Positions 8,316 to 17,363 of a stretch of 64,000 nucleotides of DNA are shown here, piece by piece. Made by a program: the position numbers and the translations under genes. The DNA lies in assembly GCA_036384915.1 (NCBI GenBank), contig DASVLJ010000019.1, forward strand, positions 97,123-161,122, given 5' to 3'. Origin of the DNA: PKWO01 sp036384915. GTDB taxonomy: Bacteria; Pseudomonadota; Gammaproteobacteria; Burkholderiales; Burkholderiaceae_D. Every line of letters starts with the position of its first letter. Position 1 is the stretch's first letter. Under the pieces are notes generated by a model. That model saw nothing but the letters and a program-made list of their open reading frames with translations. It was not told the origin of the DNA and made no database searches.

Positions 8316-8951
8316 ATGTCAATCAAACCGCCCCAACCTGAAACATCGATCCCGCCCCCAGCAGAAGCCAAGGAGCCCAAACGAGAGCGCGGCAAGCTGC
8401 GCGTGGCCGCGCTCATGAACGCCGGCGGAGAACTGTTCTCCGAAAAAGGCTATGAAGCCACCACCATGACGGAAATCGCACGGCGCGCCGGCGCCTCGAT
8501 CGGTTCGCTCTACCAGTTCTTCCCCTCCAAGGAAGCGCTGGCCGAGGCGCTGTTCCTGCGCTATGCGGCGTTTGTCGCAGAAAAATTCGAGGAGATGTTG
8601 AAATCGGCATCCAAGCTGAACGCAACACAACTAGCCGACCTGATCGTCGACATGAGACTGGAAATGCTCTCGCACCGCGATGCCGCCATTGCCCTGTCGG
8701 AATCGATCGGCACCGTCGTCGAGCGGCGTAAGCCGATGCGCGATCTCACCTGCGCCAGGATAGCCGCGATCCTGCAGGCGATGAACACGGCGTTGCCGAA
8801 CGAGCGAGCGATGGTATCGGCCGCAGCGATACTGCAAGTCATGAAGAGCGTGCAAACGCTGGCAGCAATGGAGCGCGAAACCGGCCATCCCTTCGTCGCG
8901 GAGGCAAGAACGATGCTTTCCGTTTATATTGCGCACGCGCTGCAAACCTGA
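8316..8951 (+). CDS. TetR-family transcriptional regulator
   Basis: A 211-residue regulator. The helix-turn-helix lies at about residues 30-75 (LFSEKGYEATTMTEIARRAG, then SIGSLYQFFPSKEAL), the canonical TetR pattern. The C-terminal part (about 85-210) is an all-helical ligand-binding region with no recognisable specificity. Two palindromes sharing one core sit directly upstream and should be its operators. No obvious target gene is divergent, so the wider regulon is unknown. Confidence 0.9.
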   Translation: MSIKPPQPETSIPPPAEAKEPKRERGKLRVAALMNAGGELFSEKGYEATTMTEIARRAGASIGSLYQFFPSKEALAEALFLRYAAFVAEKFEEMLKSASKLNATQLADLIVDMRLEMLSHRDAAIALSESIGTVVERRKPMRDLTCARIAAILQAMNTALPNERAMVSAAAILQVMKSVQTLAAMERETGHPFVAEARTMLSVYIAHALQT

Positions 8952-9064
8952 TTGTGCGGATTGTGTAAAAACTGGGCATGCGTGGAGCAAAGCCCGACGC
9001 TTCTCGCTAAAATAGCGACAACGCAGTAAATTCCGCCACGCCCCCATCTTGAAAGACTGATCGC

Positions 9065-9706
9065 ATGAGCGATTCCGCGAGCCTGCAACATCTGCAGCAA
9101 ATCAAATCCCAGGAACATCCGCTTGCCGGCATCGGCCATCAAGGTATCGTGCGAGGATTGGATACGCCCGTGTTCGAACGCCTCGGCTCCATCGTGCGCT
9201 CGCTGCACGACACGCTGCATGAGATCGGCGCGGACAGGGTCTTGTCGGAAGCTGCCAGCGAATTCCCCTCGGCGCGCGAACGCTTGCTGCACATCGCCAC
9301 CCTGACCGAAAAGGCAGCCAACACCGTACTCTCCAAGGTTGAAGAGACGTTGCCGCTGCAAGACAAGATGCTCGACGCGGCAGAAAAACTGCCGCAGGGC
9401 CTGCCATCCGAATTCAAGGACTTTGCCGCCATCTCGACCGCCAGTGCCAGGGAAACGCGCGCCGCGCTTTCCGAAATCATGATGGCACAAGACTTCCAGG
9501 ACCTCACCGGCCAATTGATCAAGAAAGTCGTGACCCTGCTTGAGCGCACCGAAACGGAATTGCTGCGTCTCTTGATCGATGCCGCCCCGCCCGGCACGAT
9601 GACGGAAGTCAAGAAAGAAGAATTGATGGCCGGTCCCGGCGCGCCCGGCAGCGTGGCACTCGATCAGGGCAGCGTTGACGACTTGCTGGCCGATCTCGGT
9701 TTCTAA
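9065..9706 (+). CDS. cheZ: Chemotaxis protein phosphatase CheZ
   Basis: A 213-residue CheZ. The catalytic segment MMAQDFQDLTGQ contains the glutamine that inserts into the CheY active site, and the C-terminus VDDLLADLGF is the CheY-tethering peptide. The middle is a long helical hairpin, as expected. CheZ dephosphorylates CheY-P and resets flagellar motor bias. Unusually for this gene, no cheY, cheA or flagellar gene is next to it: upstream is tetR and downstream azlC. The start ATG has only a weak ribosome site. Confidence 0.93.
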   Translation: MSDSASLQHLQQIKSQEHPLAGIGHQGIVRGLDTPVFERLGSIVRSLHDTLHEIGADRVLSEAASEFPSARERLLHIATLTEKAANTVLSKVEETLPLQDKMLDAAEKLPQGLPSEFKDFAAISTASARETRAALSEIMMAQDFQDLTGQLIKKVVTLLERTETELLRLLIDAAPPGTMTEVKKEELMAGPGAPGSVALDQGSVDDLLADLGF

Positions 9707-9765
9707 CTCATTACTGCAGCACCAATCACAGGCATGGCACTCCGGCCGCCCTGCCGCCAACCATC

Positions 9766-10503
9766 ATGTCCCGATTCGCCTCGTTTTCCGCCGGTGCACG
9801 CGACACCCTGCCCATGCTGGTCGGGGCCGCGCCGTTCGGCGTGATCTTCGGCACGCTGGTGCCGGCCAATATGGTTGCCAACTGGCAGGGCCAGTTGATG
9901 TCGCTCTCGGTGTTTGCCGGTTCGAGCCAATTTATCGCCATCGGCTTGATGGGCCAGCATACGGGCATGCTGGTGATCTGGCTCGCCACCTTCATCGTCA
10001 ACCTGCGCCACAACCTGTATTCGGCCACGCTGCTGCCGCACGTCGCGCACCTGCCCTCGCGCTGGCGCTGGCTGCTCGGCGTCCTCCTGACCGATGAAAC
10101 CTTCGCCGTGGTCGACGCGCATTACCGCAGGCATCCAGGCCACTCCCTGGGGCATTGGTACTTCCTTGGCTCCGGCCTTGCCATGTACGTGAACTGGCAA
10201 TTCTGGACCCTGATCGGCCTGGTATTCGGCAGCGCGTTTCCGCAACTGCAATCGCTCGGTCTGGACTTCGCCATGGTTGCGACCTTCATTGCCATCGTCG
10301 TACCGCAATTGAAGCGGCGGCCGCAACTCGCCGCCGCATTGACGGCAGGCGCCGTCGCCTGGCTGCTGCGCGAATTGCCTTACAAGCTCGGTCTGCTGGC
10401 CGCCATTGCGGCAGGTGTCGTCGTCGGCATGCTGTTCTCGCGCGGCGAAGAAACGCCGGCAACAGTCCCCTCTCCGTCTCCCTCTTCCGCGGCGGAGGCG
10501 TAA
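9766..10503 (+). CDS. azlC: AzlC-family branched-chain amino acid exporter subunit
   Basis: A 245-residue inner-membrane protein with about six hydrophobic segments and the AzlC hallmarks LPMLVGAAPFGVIFGTL near the N-terminus and IVNLRHNLYSA in the middle. AzlC forms the large subunit of a two-component exporter of branched-chain amino acids and their analogues (BrnFE/AzlCD). The stop codon overlaps the azlD start by one base, so the two are translationally coupled. Confidence 0.9.
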   Translation: MSRFASFSAGARDTLPMLVGAAPFGVIFGTLVPANMVANWQGQLMSLSVFAGSSQFIAIGLMGQHTGMLVIWLATFIVNLRHNLYSATLLPHVAHLPSRWRWLLGVLLTDETFAVVDAHYRRHPGHSLGHWYFLGSGLAMYVNWQFWTLIGLVFGSAFPQLQSLGLDFAMVATFIAIVVPQLKRRPQLAAALTAGAVAWLLRELPYKLGLLAAIAAGVVVGMLFSRGEETPATVPSPSPSSAAEA

Positions 10504-10817
10504 TGGGAATCACCCTGACCATCGCCGGCATGGCCCTCATCACGGCCGCCATCAAGGCCTTGATCTTCATTCTCGGCGACCGCGTGGCATTCGCACCCTG
10601 GCTCAGGAAGGCGCTGGAATTCGTTCCCGTAACGGTCCTCACGGCGATCATTGTGCCCATGGTGCTGGCACCGCACGGGCATGGCATGGAACTCGATTGG
10701 CGCAATCCGCAATTGATCGGCGCCCTGGTTGCCATAGCCGTCTGCCTGGCGACGCGCCGTCAGCTGTTGACCATTATTGCCGGACTGACAGCCTTCTTCG
10801 CCTGGCAGCTACTTTGA
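10503..10817 (+). CDS. azlD: AzlD-family branched-chain amino acid exporter subunit
   Basis: A 104-residue membrane protein with three to four helices; the stretch RKALEFVPVTVLTAIIVPMVL is the AzlD family core (21 residues, here named rather than analysed further). It begins inside the azlC stop codon (TAATG) and completes the AzlCD exporter. Its 3' end overlaps the convergent hydrolase gene by nine bases. Confidence 0.87.
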   Translation: MGITLTIAGMALITAAIKALIFILGDRVAFAPWLRKALEFVPVTVLTAIIVPMVLAPHGHGMELDWRNPQLIGALVAIAVCLATRRQLLTIIAGLTAFFAWQLL

Positions 10818-11768
10818 CACAATCTTTTGGTAGTGCTCGGTGCGAAAGCGCAGGTAGTCTTCAGCGCTGCGCCTGGGCGCTTCGAGCATCGGCAGGTGCC
10901 CGATATTCTTCAGGATGACGACTTCCGAGTTCGGCAGCAGGCCGCTCAAGACCTCGGCGGTCCGAACATCAATCGCCCTGTCATGCGCCCCCCACTCGAT
11001 CAAGGCGGGAGTGGGCAGGCCGGTGACGTCTTCCTCGACCGATTCCGTCGCGATCTGATCGAAAATCTTTTCATGCAGCTTGGCATATTTGATCGCTTCC
11101 CGTCCCATCACGTTGAGCATCGCGCGCGGGATGAAGGGCGGATCCTCCATCACGAATTCGTAAGTTGCGGCAAATTCGTCTTCGTTGTGCGCGATCAGGG
11201 GATTGCCAGAATCGCTCAACACGATGCGCGCCAACTCGCTCTTCGGCGCGCTCCAGATACCCGCCGCATCGATCAGCCATAGACTGCGCACGGTATCGGG
11301 ACGTTGCGCGGCCCAAGCCATCGCAATCTGTCCGCCCATGGAACTGCCTCCAAGGTCGATCTTGCCCAGCCCCAGGCTTTGTGCCAGCACTTGCAAGCGG
11401 GCCGCCTGCGCATGGGCCGAATAATCGATGCCTTCAGGATGCGACGACTCGCCGAAGCCGATCAAGTCGGGGATGATGACGCGGTAATGCGGCGTGAGCC
11501 AGCGCGCCACGCGGGTAAAATTGTCCTTGTCTGCGCCGAAGCCGTGCAGCAACACCAGCGGATCGCCTTCGCCGCCTTCGAGATAGACATAGTGCAAACC
11601 ATCCGGTGTCGTGATTTCCTTGCGCACCAGCCCGGACTGCCGGCGCTCCGTATCGACGGCGATCTGCGTCGCCTTTTCCGGTTCGATATACATGAAGGCG
11701 ACCAGTGCGGTGAAGCACAATAGAACCAGCGCAAACAAGACTTGAAACAGGCGTTTGAGAATGAGCAT
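10809..11768 (-). CDS. Membrane-anchored alpha/beta hydrolase
   Basis: A 319-residue alpha/beta hydrolase with one N-terminal membrane helix (about residues 8-27) that is probably uncleaved. The oxyanion motif LLHGFGADKDNF, nucleophile elbow GGSSMGG, Asp in the EWGAHDRAID segment and His in NIGHLPMLEAP form the full catalytic set. It starts directly after the P450 stop codon with no gap, so the two are one operon. Similar enzymes are often annotated as lipases or esterases. The link with the P450 suggests oxidation and hydrolysis of a shared hydrophobic substrate. Confidence 0.85.
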   Translation of the reverse strand: MLILKRLFQVLFALVLLCFTALVAFMYIEPEKATQIAVDTERRQSGLVRKEITTPDGLHYVYLEGGEGDPLVLLHGFGADKDNFTRVARWLTPHYRVIIPDLIGFGESSHPEGIDYSAHAQAARLQVLAQSLGLGKIDLGGSSMGGQIAMAWAAQRPDTVRSLWLIDAAGIWSAPKSELARIVLSDSGNPLIAHNEDEFAATYEFVMEDPPFIPRAMLNVMGREAIKYAKLHEKIFDQIATESVEEDVTGLPTPALIEWGAHDRAIDVRTAEVLSGLLPNSEVVILKNIGHLPMLEAPRRSAEDYLRFRTEHYQKIVSK

Positions 11769-13205
11769 CTAAGTACGCAGGCTTAACGTGATAGGTAGTG
11801 CCGAAGGCGTCATCGTGAAGGTGAACATTTCCTTGACCGGCGGCGCGCTGCGGTCGAAAGTCAGCGTGAAATTGCGCACCAGCATGGAGGCGACCATTCT
11901 CACCTCGGCCAGGGCAAGGAAACGTCCGGGGCAAAAACGCGGCCCGCCGCCGAAGGGGAACAGCTTGCGTGCCGGATCGTCGTTGGCCGCCGCGTTGCCG
12001 TCGAGCCAGCGCTCGGGCGAAAACACGTTGGGCTTGTCGAAGTTGAGCGCCGACATGCCGCCGCTGCGCAATGCCAGCAGCAACATGGTACCGGCCGGTA
12101 CAAGCAGATCGCCGACGGCAATTTCCTTGTTGGTTTCCATGCCCATGATGGGCGCTACGGGTTTCAAGCGCATCGCCTCGTTCGTGGCTGCATCGAGGTA
12201 GGAAAACTGGTCCAGGCCGGCGAAATCCTGCAGCACCATGTGCTCGCCCATTACCGTATCGGCTTCGCTGCGGATCGCCGCCGCGACATCGCCATGGCGG
12301 GCGACGAAATTGAGCAGCCAGGCTATGGTATTGGATGTCGTATCCTCGCCGGCAAAAACCATGGTGATGGCATTGCCGATCACATGCTCGTCGGTGAAGC
12401 CGGAATCGGGTTCGTCTCGCGCGGCCAATAGCGCCTCGAGCATATTGGCCGGCTTGGCGGCGCGTTCCGGATTTTCCGCCAGTCCGCGCCTTGCCTCATC
12501 GATGAAACCGCGCACCGCTTGCTCGATGCGCAGCGCGGCGGCATCGGCCGCGCGGTCGGCCGGGAGCTTGACAAGGCGCCAATACGCAATCGGCGCCGTC
12601 AGGCGCCGCGCAATGCGGTAAAAGATCAATTCGATGTCGCGCTGCAGCGGATTGGCATCGTGCTCGAGGCAATTGACGTCCTGCCCCATGGCCAGGCCCA
12701 GGGTCACGTCCAGCGCATAAGCCTTCAAGTCACGCAGCACGTCCACTCGCCGCCCCGTGATGACGGCAGCCATCCAGCGCCGGCGCAGGCGCTCGGTCAT
12801 CATGACCAGGGTCGGATAGAAGCGCTTGATCACCTCCGGCATCAAGCCGCGCATGACCAGTTTGCGCTCCCTGCGCCATTCCTCGCCTTCGTGGGTAAAC
12901 ACCCCCGAGGTACCGAGTTCGGCCAAGATGGTTGAAGTACGCGAAGAGCGGCGCAAGGCGTCGGGCCGGTCACGCAGCAAGCCGGCGATCAGTTCGATAT
13001 CGGAGACGACCAAGATGGGCTTGCGGCCCAGCTTGATCTTATAGAGAGGCCCGAACTCACGCGCCCAATTTTCCAGGCCTTGATGAAATTGCAAGGAATC
13101 GAGTTGCCAGGCATTGCCGAGCAGCGGCAAACCCTTGGGACCGGGCAAATCGCTAATACGGCGCAAAGGCGCGGCCACATGGCCGGCATTGACGGATGCG
13201 TCCAA
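11769..13205 (-). CDS. Cytochrome P450
   Basis: A 478-residue cytochrome P450. The I-helix oxygen-activation motif AGEDTT lies at about 285-290, the ExxR pair in NEAMR at about 343-346, and the heme-thiolate loop FGGGPRFCPGRF places the axial cysteine at about 425. The N-terminus (DLPGPKGLPLLGNAW) is of the soluble or loosely membrane-bound type with no clear anchor. Translation starts at TTG, preceded by CGGAG. No ferredoxin or reductase gene is adjacent. It is the first gene of an operon with the alpha/beta hydrolase. Substrate unknown. Confidence 0.92.
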   Translation of the reverse strand: MDASVNAGHVAAPLRRISDLPGPKGLPLLGNAWQLDSLQFHQGLENWAREFGPLYKIKLGRKPILVVSDIELIAGLLRDRPDALRRSSRTSTILAELGTSGVFTHEGEEWRRERKLVMRGLMPEVIKRFYPTLVMMTERLRRRWMAAVITGRRVDVLRDLKAYALDVTLGLAMGQDVNCLEHDANPLQRDIELIFYRIARRLTAPIAYWRLVKLPADRAADAAALRIEQAVRGFIDEARRGLAENPERAAKPANMLEALLAARDEPDSGFTDEHVIGNAITMVFAGEDTTSNTIAWLLNFVARHGDVAAAIRSEADTVMGEHMVLQDFAGLDQFSYLDAATNEAMRLKPVAPIMGMETNKEIAVGDLLVPAGTMLLLALRSGGMSALNFDKPNVFSPERWLDGNAAANDDPARKLFPFGGGPRFCPGRFLALAEVRMVASMLVRNFTLTFDRSAPPVKEMFTFTMTPSALPITLSLRT

Positions 13206-13331
13206 GACTGACTCCGTGAGACGGGATGCTATGACTTTATCATAGTTGCATCATCGAATTCGTTCCTATGGCGCGCGAGAAAATTAGCTACACTATCGCA
13301 TTACCCATAAAAATTATTACGGAGTAAAGCA

Positions 13332-14897
13332 ATGACCCTACGCCCGATAGCGCTCGCCGCTGCCCTTTTGGCCTGTACGCTTGCCTTCCCCACACTGGCC
13401 GCCACGGCCAAGCAGCCCGCCAAGGCCCAGGCCCACGCTGAAGACGGCATCGCCTGGTTCAAGGGCGACGTCGATACGGCTTTCGCCTATGCCAAGAAGC
13501 ACAACAAGCCCCTGTTCCTGTACTGGGGCGCGGTCTGGTGCCCACCCTGCAACCAGGTCAAATCGACGGTATTCAACCGCCAGGGCTTCATCGAGCGCTC
13601 GCGCTTCTTCGTGCCGGTGCATATCGATGGCGACAGCCCGAGCGCGCAAAAGCTGGGCGCACGCTTCAAGGTGCGCGGCTATCCGACCATGATCCTGTTC
13701 TCGCCCGACGGCAACGAAATCACGCGTCTGCCCGGCGAAGTCGACAGCGAGCGTTATCTGCAAGTGCTCGAGCTCGGCATGAGCGCCGGCCACTCGGTCA
13801 AGGACACGCTTGCTCTGGCCCAGTCGGACAGCAGCAAGTTGACGCCGGAAGACTGGCGCCTGTTGGCCTACTATTCCTGGGATGAAGACGAGGGACAGAT
13901 CGTGGCCGCCAAGGAGCTGCCGGCCACGCTGCAAAAACTTGCCGCGGCCTGCCCTCCTGGCGATACCAGCGCGCACCTGGGCCTGAGCGCGCTGGTGGCT
14001 GCCGCCACGGCCGAAGCGCCGAATCATCAAGCAAACCAGCCGGCGACCGACAAAGCTGCAGCCAATGCGCTCCTGCTGCACGTGCTGAGCGACGCCAAGC
14101 TGGCGCGCGACAACATGGATATTCTGACCAATTATGCCGGCGACATCACCGCCTACGTCAGCGCCGCCGGTACGCCCGAGCGCGCCAGGCTGACTGAAAC
14201 CTTCAATGCCGCGCTGGAAAAGCTGGCCGACGACACCACCCTGTCCAAGGCCGACCGCATCGCGGCAGTCGATGCCAAGGTCGCCATCGCGCGGCTCGAC
14301 GCGCCGCAAGGCCCGCTGGCGCCGGCGCTGATCGAGGAAGTCAAGCAGCGCGTGGCTCTGGCCGACCGGGAAACCACCGACCTGTACGAGCGCCAATCCG
14401 TCATCAACAATGCCGGCCATACGCTGACCGATGCCGGCCTGCTCGACGAATCCGATGCGCTGTTGAAGGCGGAGCTGAAGCGCTCGCACTCGCCCTACTA
14501 CTACATGCTCTCGCTGGCAGCCAACGCCAAGAAGCGCGGCGACAATGCCGCAGCGCTCGATTGGTACGAGCAAGCCTATGGCGCATCCAAAGGCCCCGCC
14601 ACACGCCTGCAATGGGGGGCCAACTACCTGTCCAACCTGATCGATCTGGCCCCGGCCGACGACAATCGCATCGAAAAGACCGCCGACAGCATCATCGGCG
14701 AACTGGCCGGCACACAGAATGCGTTCTATGAGCGCAACCGCACCGCACTGGAAAAGATCGGTAAAAAGATGATTGCCTGGAACGCCGGCGGCGCGCATGA
14801 CGCGGTATTCAAGCACGTACACCAGGAATTCCAAGGCGTGTGCGACAAGCTGCCGGCAAGCGACCCGCAAAAGGCGACTTGCGCCGCGGTGATGTAA
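13332..14897 (+). CDS. Secreted thioredoxin-family protein with long helical C-terminus
   Basis: A 521-residue periplasmic protein: signal peptide (about 1-23), thioredoxin domain (about 40-150) with active site WCPPC and the cis-proline in VRGYPTMIL, then about 370 residues that read as helical repeats (LSLAANAKKRGDNAAALDWYEQAYG resembles a TPR-like hairpin). It is much longer than ordinary DsbE/TlpA proteins. A CGGAG ribosome site precedes the ATG. Likely a thiol reductase or chaperone of envelope proteins; partner unknown. It converges on the sulfotransferase gene. Confidence 0.8.
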   Translation: MTLRPIALAAALLACTLAFPTLAATAKQPAKAQAHAEDGIAWFKGDVDTAFAYAKKHNKPLFLYWGAVWCPPCNQVKSTVFNRQGFIERSRFFVPVHIDGDSPSAQKLGARFKVRGYPTMILFSPDGNEITRLPGEVDSERYLQVLELGMSAGHSVKDTLALAQSDSSKLTPEDWRLLAYYSWDEDEGQIVAAKELPATLQKLAAACPPGDTSAHLGLSALVAAATAEAPNHQANQPATDKAAANALLLHVLSDAKLARDNMDILTNYAGDITAYVSAAGTPERARLTETFNAALEKLADDTTLSKADRIAAVDAKVAIARLDAPQGPLAPALIEEVKQRVALADRETTDLYERQSVINNAGHTLTDAGLLDESDALLKAELKRSHSPYYYMLSLAANAKKRGDNAAALDWYEQAYGASKGPATRLQWGANYLSNLIDLAPADDNRIEKTADSIIGELAGTQNAFYERNRTALEKIGKKMIAWNAGGAHDAVFKHVHQEFQGVCDKLPASDPQKATCAAVM

Positions 14898-14903
14898 CAA
14901 CGG

Positions 14904-15827
14904 CTAAAAGCCGAGGCGGCGGTACTGCGCCTCGGCGGCTTCCAGGCACCCCGGCAAAGTTCCCTGCTGCGGCACCTCGCAAAATGCGCTGCCCGGCCGC
15001 TTGGAGTGAAAACGGCAGCGTTCACGTATGTTTTCCAGCATGGATGCGTCGATCTCCATGCCCAAGTGCCGCGCCAGCCGCGACATCATGTCTTCCGCAC
15101 CCAAACGATAGTCGAGCAGCAGGTTGCGACGATCAACTGCCAGCTCGGCGAATCGCGCATAGTAATACGTCAGCACCCTGCCCAGCCAGGCATCGGCATC
15201 CCCGACCACCTCCCCCTGCTGCATGCCGAACAGCTCCGGTTCGAGCAAGCCCGGCACGGCATGCGTTCCGCGCTGTGCGCGCTGCGAGCGCAACACGTCT
15301 TGCGGAGCTCGGGTGAGCAGAATAAACGGCGTATCGGGATAAAGTTCGCGCAGCAAGCCCGCATAGCGGACGTGCCAGCTGTCGAGCTTGACGAACAAAC
15401 GCTGTTCGCCGAAGCGCCGGTTGCCGAGCAGCGAGATCGCCGCCTGCACCATGCGGCCATGTCCGGGCAAGGCATCCTTCATGGGCAGCCGCAACAAGGC
15501 ATCGATCAGGGGCGCCTCCGACAACACGATGTGGCGCGGATCGAGACCGAGCAATTGCGCCAGCAATGTCGAACCGCAACGCGAGACATGGAAGATGAAA
15601 GCGGTCGGCGGGACCGGATCGATCAGGCCCGCCGCATGTTCGAGAAAATCGAGCGAGCTGAGGCTGGGATAAGCATCGCCGTTGGGCGGTTCGCCAAGGC
15701 AGCGCGTGACGGTTTCTTCAAAGAAGGGCTCGGCGTAACGCCGTCCGGCGCGCGAGAACCACCGGCACAGCCATTGCCCGCGATATTCGAGCCGGTATGG
15801 CACCCAGTCCGCGGCCGGCTCGCTCAT
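14904..15827 (-). CDS. Sulfotransferase-family protein
   Basis: A 307-residue protein with the 5'-PSB loop signature of PAPS-dependent sulfotransferases: FIFHVSRCGSTLLAQLLG near residue 75, and a later LLTRAPQDVLRSQ segment corresponding to the 3'-phosphate-binding region. It would transfer sulfate from PAPS to a hydroxyl or amine. The start is the ATG overlapping the hydroxylase stop (ATGA). Coupling to a 2-oxoglutarate-dependent hydroxylase suggests that the two act on the same target, but acceptor identity is not visible. No PAPS synthesis genes are nearby. Confidence 0.8.
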   Translation of the reverse strand: MSEPAADWVPYRLEYRGQWLCRWFSRAGRRYAEPFFEETVTRCLGEPPNGDAYPSLSSLDFLEHAAGLIDPVPPTAFIFHVSRCGSTLLAQLLGLDPRHIVLSEAPLIDALLRLPMKDALPGHGRMVQAAISLLGNRRFGEQRLFVKLDSWHVRYAGLLRELYPDTPFILLTRAPQDVLRSQRAQRGTHAVPGLLEPELFGMQQGEVVGDADAWLGRVLTYYYARFAELAVDRRNLLLDYRLGAEDMMSRLARHLGMEIDASMLENIRERCRFHSKRPGSAFCEVPQQGTLPGCLEAAEAQYRRLGF

Positions 15828-16498
15828 TGCAAGGAAAGGATCAGCTTGTGCGCAGCCTCGGTTCCGATCAAGCGCAACTCCGCGATCATGCGCTCGCGCG
15901 TGGCCGCATCGGGACGCATCGCCTCCGCTTCGGCTGCGAAGTCGTAGCCGGCGCGCGCAAACACATCGTCGCTCCAGACGTTGCGTTTGCAGTCGATGAC
16001 GAGATTGACGCGCGCCGCCCCGCCGCGGTTTTCCACACTGTGCGGCAGGCTGAAATCGCCATACCAGCACTCCCCCGCCCGCATCGCAAGACGCTGCCCG
16101 CCTATCAGGAAATGCACGTCTTCCGAGGTGGCAAGCGGCACGTGAATGCGGAACACGCCATGGCGATAAGCGGTACACGGATCGCAATGCTCCTTGATGA
16201 CGCTGCCGGGCGCGAGATTCAACAGGCGCGCCGATTCGAGTTCACACGCGAAACGCTGCAGTACGTGGCTGAAGTACGGACACTGTGCCAGCAATTCCGT
16301 GTCGCGGTAGCTGCTGCCGGGGTGGGACAGGATATCGCCGGCCGTACCGGAAGCCGAGCGCAGGGCGATACTGGTCCAACTGCCGGAATAATCCTCGGCG
16401 TGGAAATGCGCCGGCCATGACAACGCTTCGCATGTACGCAGATCGCGCAGCAAGGCGACAGGGTCGAAATCGAAAGGCAGGCGCAGAAAGGCTTGCAT
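15824..16498 (-). CDS. Aspartyl/asparaginyl beta-hydroxylase-family dioxygenase
   Basis: A 224-residue protein of the Asp/Asn beta-hydroxylase (cupin-like, Fe(II)/2-oxoglutarate) family. The iron ligands can be read in IKEHCDP (His-x-Asp-like) and in SLPHSVENRG (distal His, followed by the Arg that binds 2-oxoglutarate in RVNLVIDC). The chosen start encodes MQAFLRLPFDFD; an in-frame start six codons earlier is possible. The gene overlaps the sulfotransferase by four bases and lies 44 bases after the lipoprotein gene. The substrate may be a peptide side chain or a small molecule. Confidence 0.82.
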   Translation of the reverse strand: MQAFLRLPFDFDPVALLRDLRTCEALSWPAHFHAEDYSGSWTSIALRSASGTAGDILSHPGSSYRDTELLAQCPYFSHVLQRFACELESARLLNLAPGSVIKEHCDPCTAYRHGVFRIHVPLATSEDVHFLIGGQRLAMRAGECWYGDFSLPHSVENRGGAARVNLVIDCKRNVWSDDVFARAGYDFAAEAEAMRPDAATRERMIAELRLIGTEAAHKLILSLQ

Positions 16499-16542
16499 GC
16501 GGCCGGGGGCGCCCACCTGTTTGAACGGCGGGCGCCGCTTCG

Positions 16543-16995
16543 TCAGTCGTTGAAGACGCGACGCGCAGCGCGGATCGCGTTGTCGATGTGGCCGATGGCG
16601 TGGAAGCGCGGACTATTGGACCAGCCGTTGTCTTCCTCGCGCTCGATGTCGCCGCGCGCCTTCTTCATGAAATCGATGGCGGCGCGAACGCGGCCGGAAT
16701 GATCGGGACGTTCATCGACAGGCGGATGATCGTTCAGGTTCTTGCCGTCGTCGATGGCTGCCTGCTTGATGTCGTTGATGGCGGCATCGATCTGGCGCAC
16801 CGATTCGACTTCATCGACGGATTGCGCCCAATCGCCGGGACGATGCTCGATCAGCCAGCGTGCGGCGCGCAAATCGGACAGGGCATGCAGATAGGCCGGA
16901 TGATGTTGAGGCGGAGGCGGCGATGCACAGCCCGCCAGCAAGCTTGCGCCGGCGACGGTAACGGCCAGCAGGGTCGATTTCAATGCTTTGCTCAT
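16543..16995 (-). CDS. Small putative lipoprotein
   Basis: A 150-residue predicted lipoprotein: signal peptide with lipobox LLAGC (Cys at about residue 23), a Pro-rich linker, then a helical domain with repeated ID-x-AI patterns (RQIDAAINDIKQAAIDDGKN and IGHIDNAIRAARR). An AGGAG site precedes the ATG. It is the first gene of a possible operon with the hydroxylase and sulfotransferase, and lies downstream of the tandem small-RNA units. Function unknown. Confidence 0.8.
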   Translation of the reverse strand: MSKALKSTLLAVTVAGASLLAGCASPPPPQHHPAYLHALSDLRAARWLIEHRPGDWAQSVDEVESVRQIDAAINDIKQAAIDDGKNLNDHPPVDERPDHSGRVRAAIDFMKKARGDIEREEDNGWSNSPRFHAIGHIDNAIRAARRVFND

Positions 16996-17182
16996 GGATT
17001 CTCCTGGTGCGGTAATGGTTATTTTGGCAGAGCCTGCGGCCCCGCGCAGTATAACGAATACGCAGCGATCGCAGTGCACGAACAGCATGCTTAGTTTGTA
17101 AGCAAGTATTACCGGCAGCTCTCGTCTCGATCGATCAAGGCAAACAGAAAGCGGCATAAGCGACGCGGACAAAATAGCGGGC

Positions 17183-17293
17183 AAAAAAAATCCCGCAATG
17201 TCGCCACTGCGGGTGAATCCACTCTTGAGGAAAATCTAAGAGAGGCTTCAGTCTAGCGGCAGTGAAGGAATTCGCCTATCCCATGAATATGGG
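17183..17293 (-). ncRNA. Candidate small RNA, copy A of a tandem pair
   Basis: Read on the minus strand, the unit holds a CCCAT/ATGGG hairpin (17280-17293), a central stem CTCTT/AAGAG with an eleven-base loop containing UUUUCCUC (17222-17242), then a GC-rich hairpin (arms 17192-17197 and 17208-17213) followed by eight T: a textbook intrinsic terminator. No conserved reading frame crosses both copies. The loop is complementary to GGAGG-like ribosome sites, so it could pair with mRNA. The 5' end is estimated from the conserved block only. Confidence 0.6.
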
Positions 17294-17363
17294 AGAGCGG
17301 CAAATAATCCTGCATTGGCCTGCACCTTGCCCGAGGCTGGGACGCGGGCGCATAAACCAAGTG

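Noticed and set aside
13338..14900. A 520-codon minus-strand frame opposite the thioredoxin gene
   Set aside because: Low-complexity Arg/Gln/Gly-rich translation and no ribosome site. The plus-strand protein has a signal peptide and WCPPC site.
14901..14913. CGGCT-AAA-AGCCG between the convergent thioredoxin and sulfotransferase genes as a terminator
   Set aside because: The stem is only five bases, the sequence overlaps a stop codon, and there is no T run on either strand.
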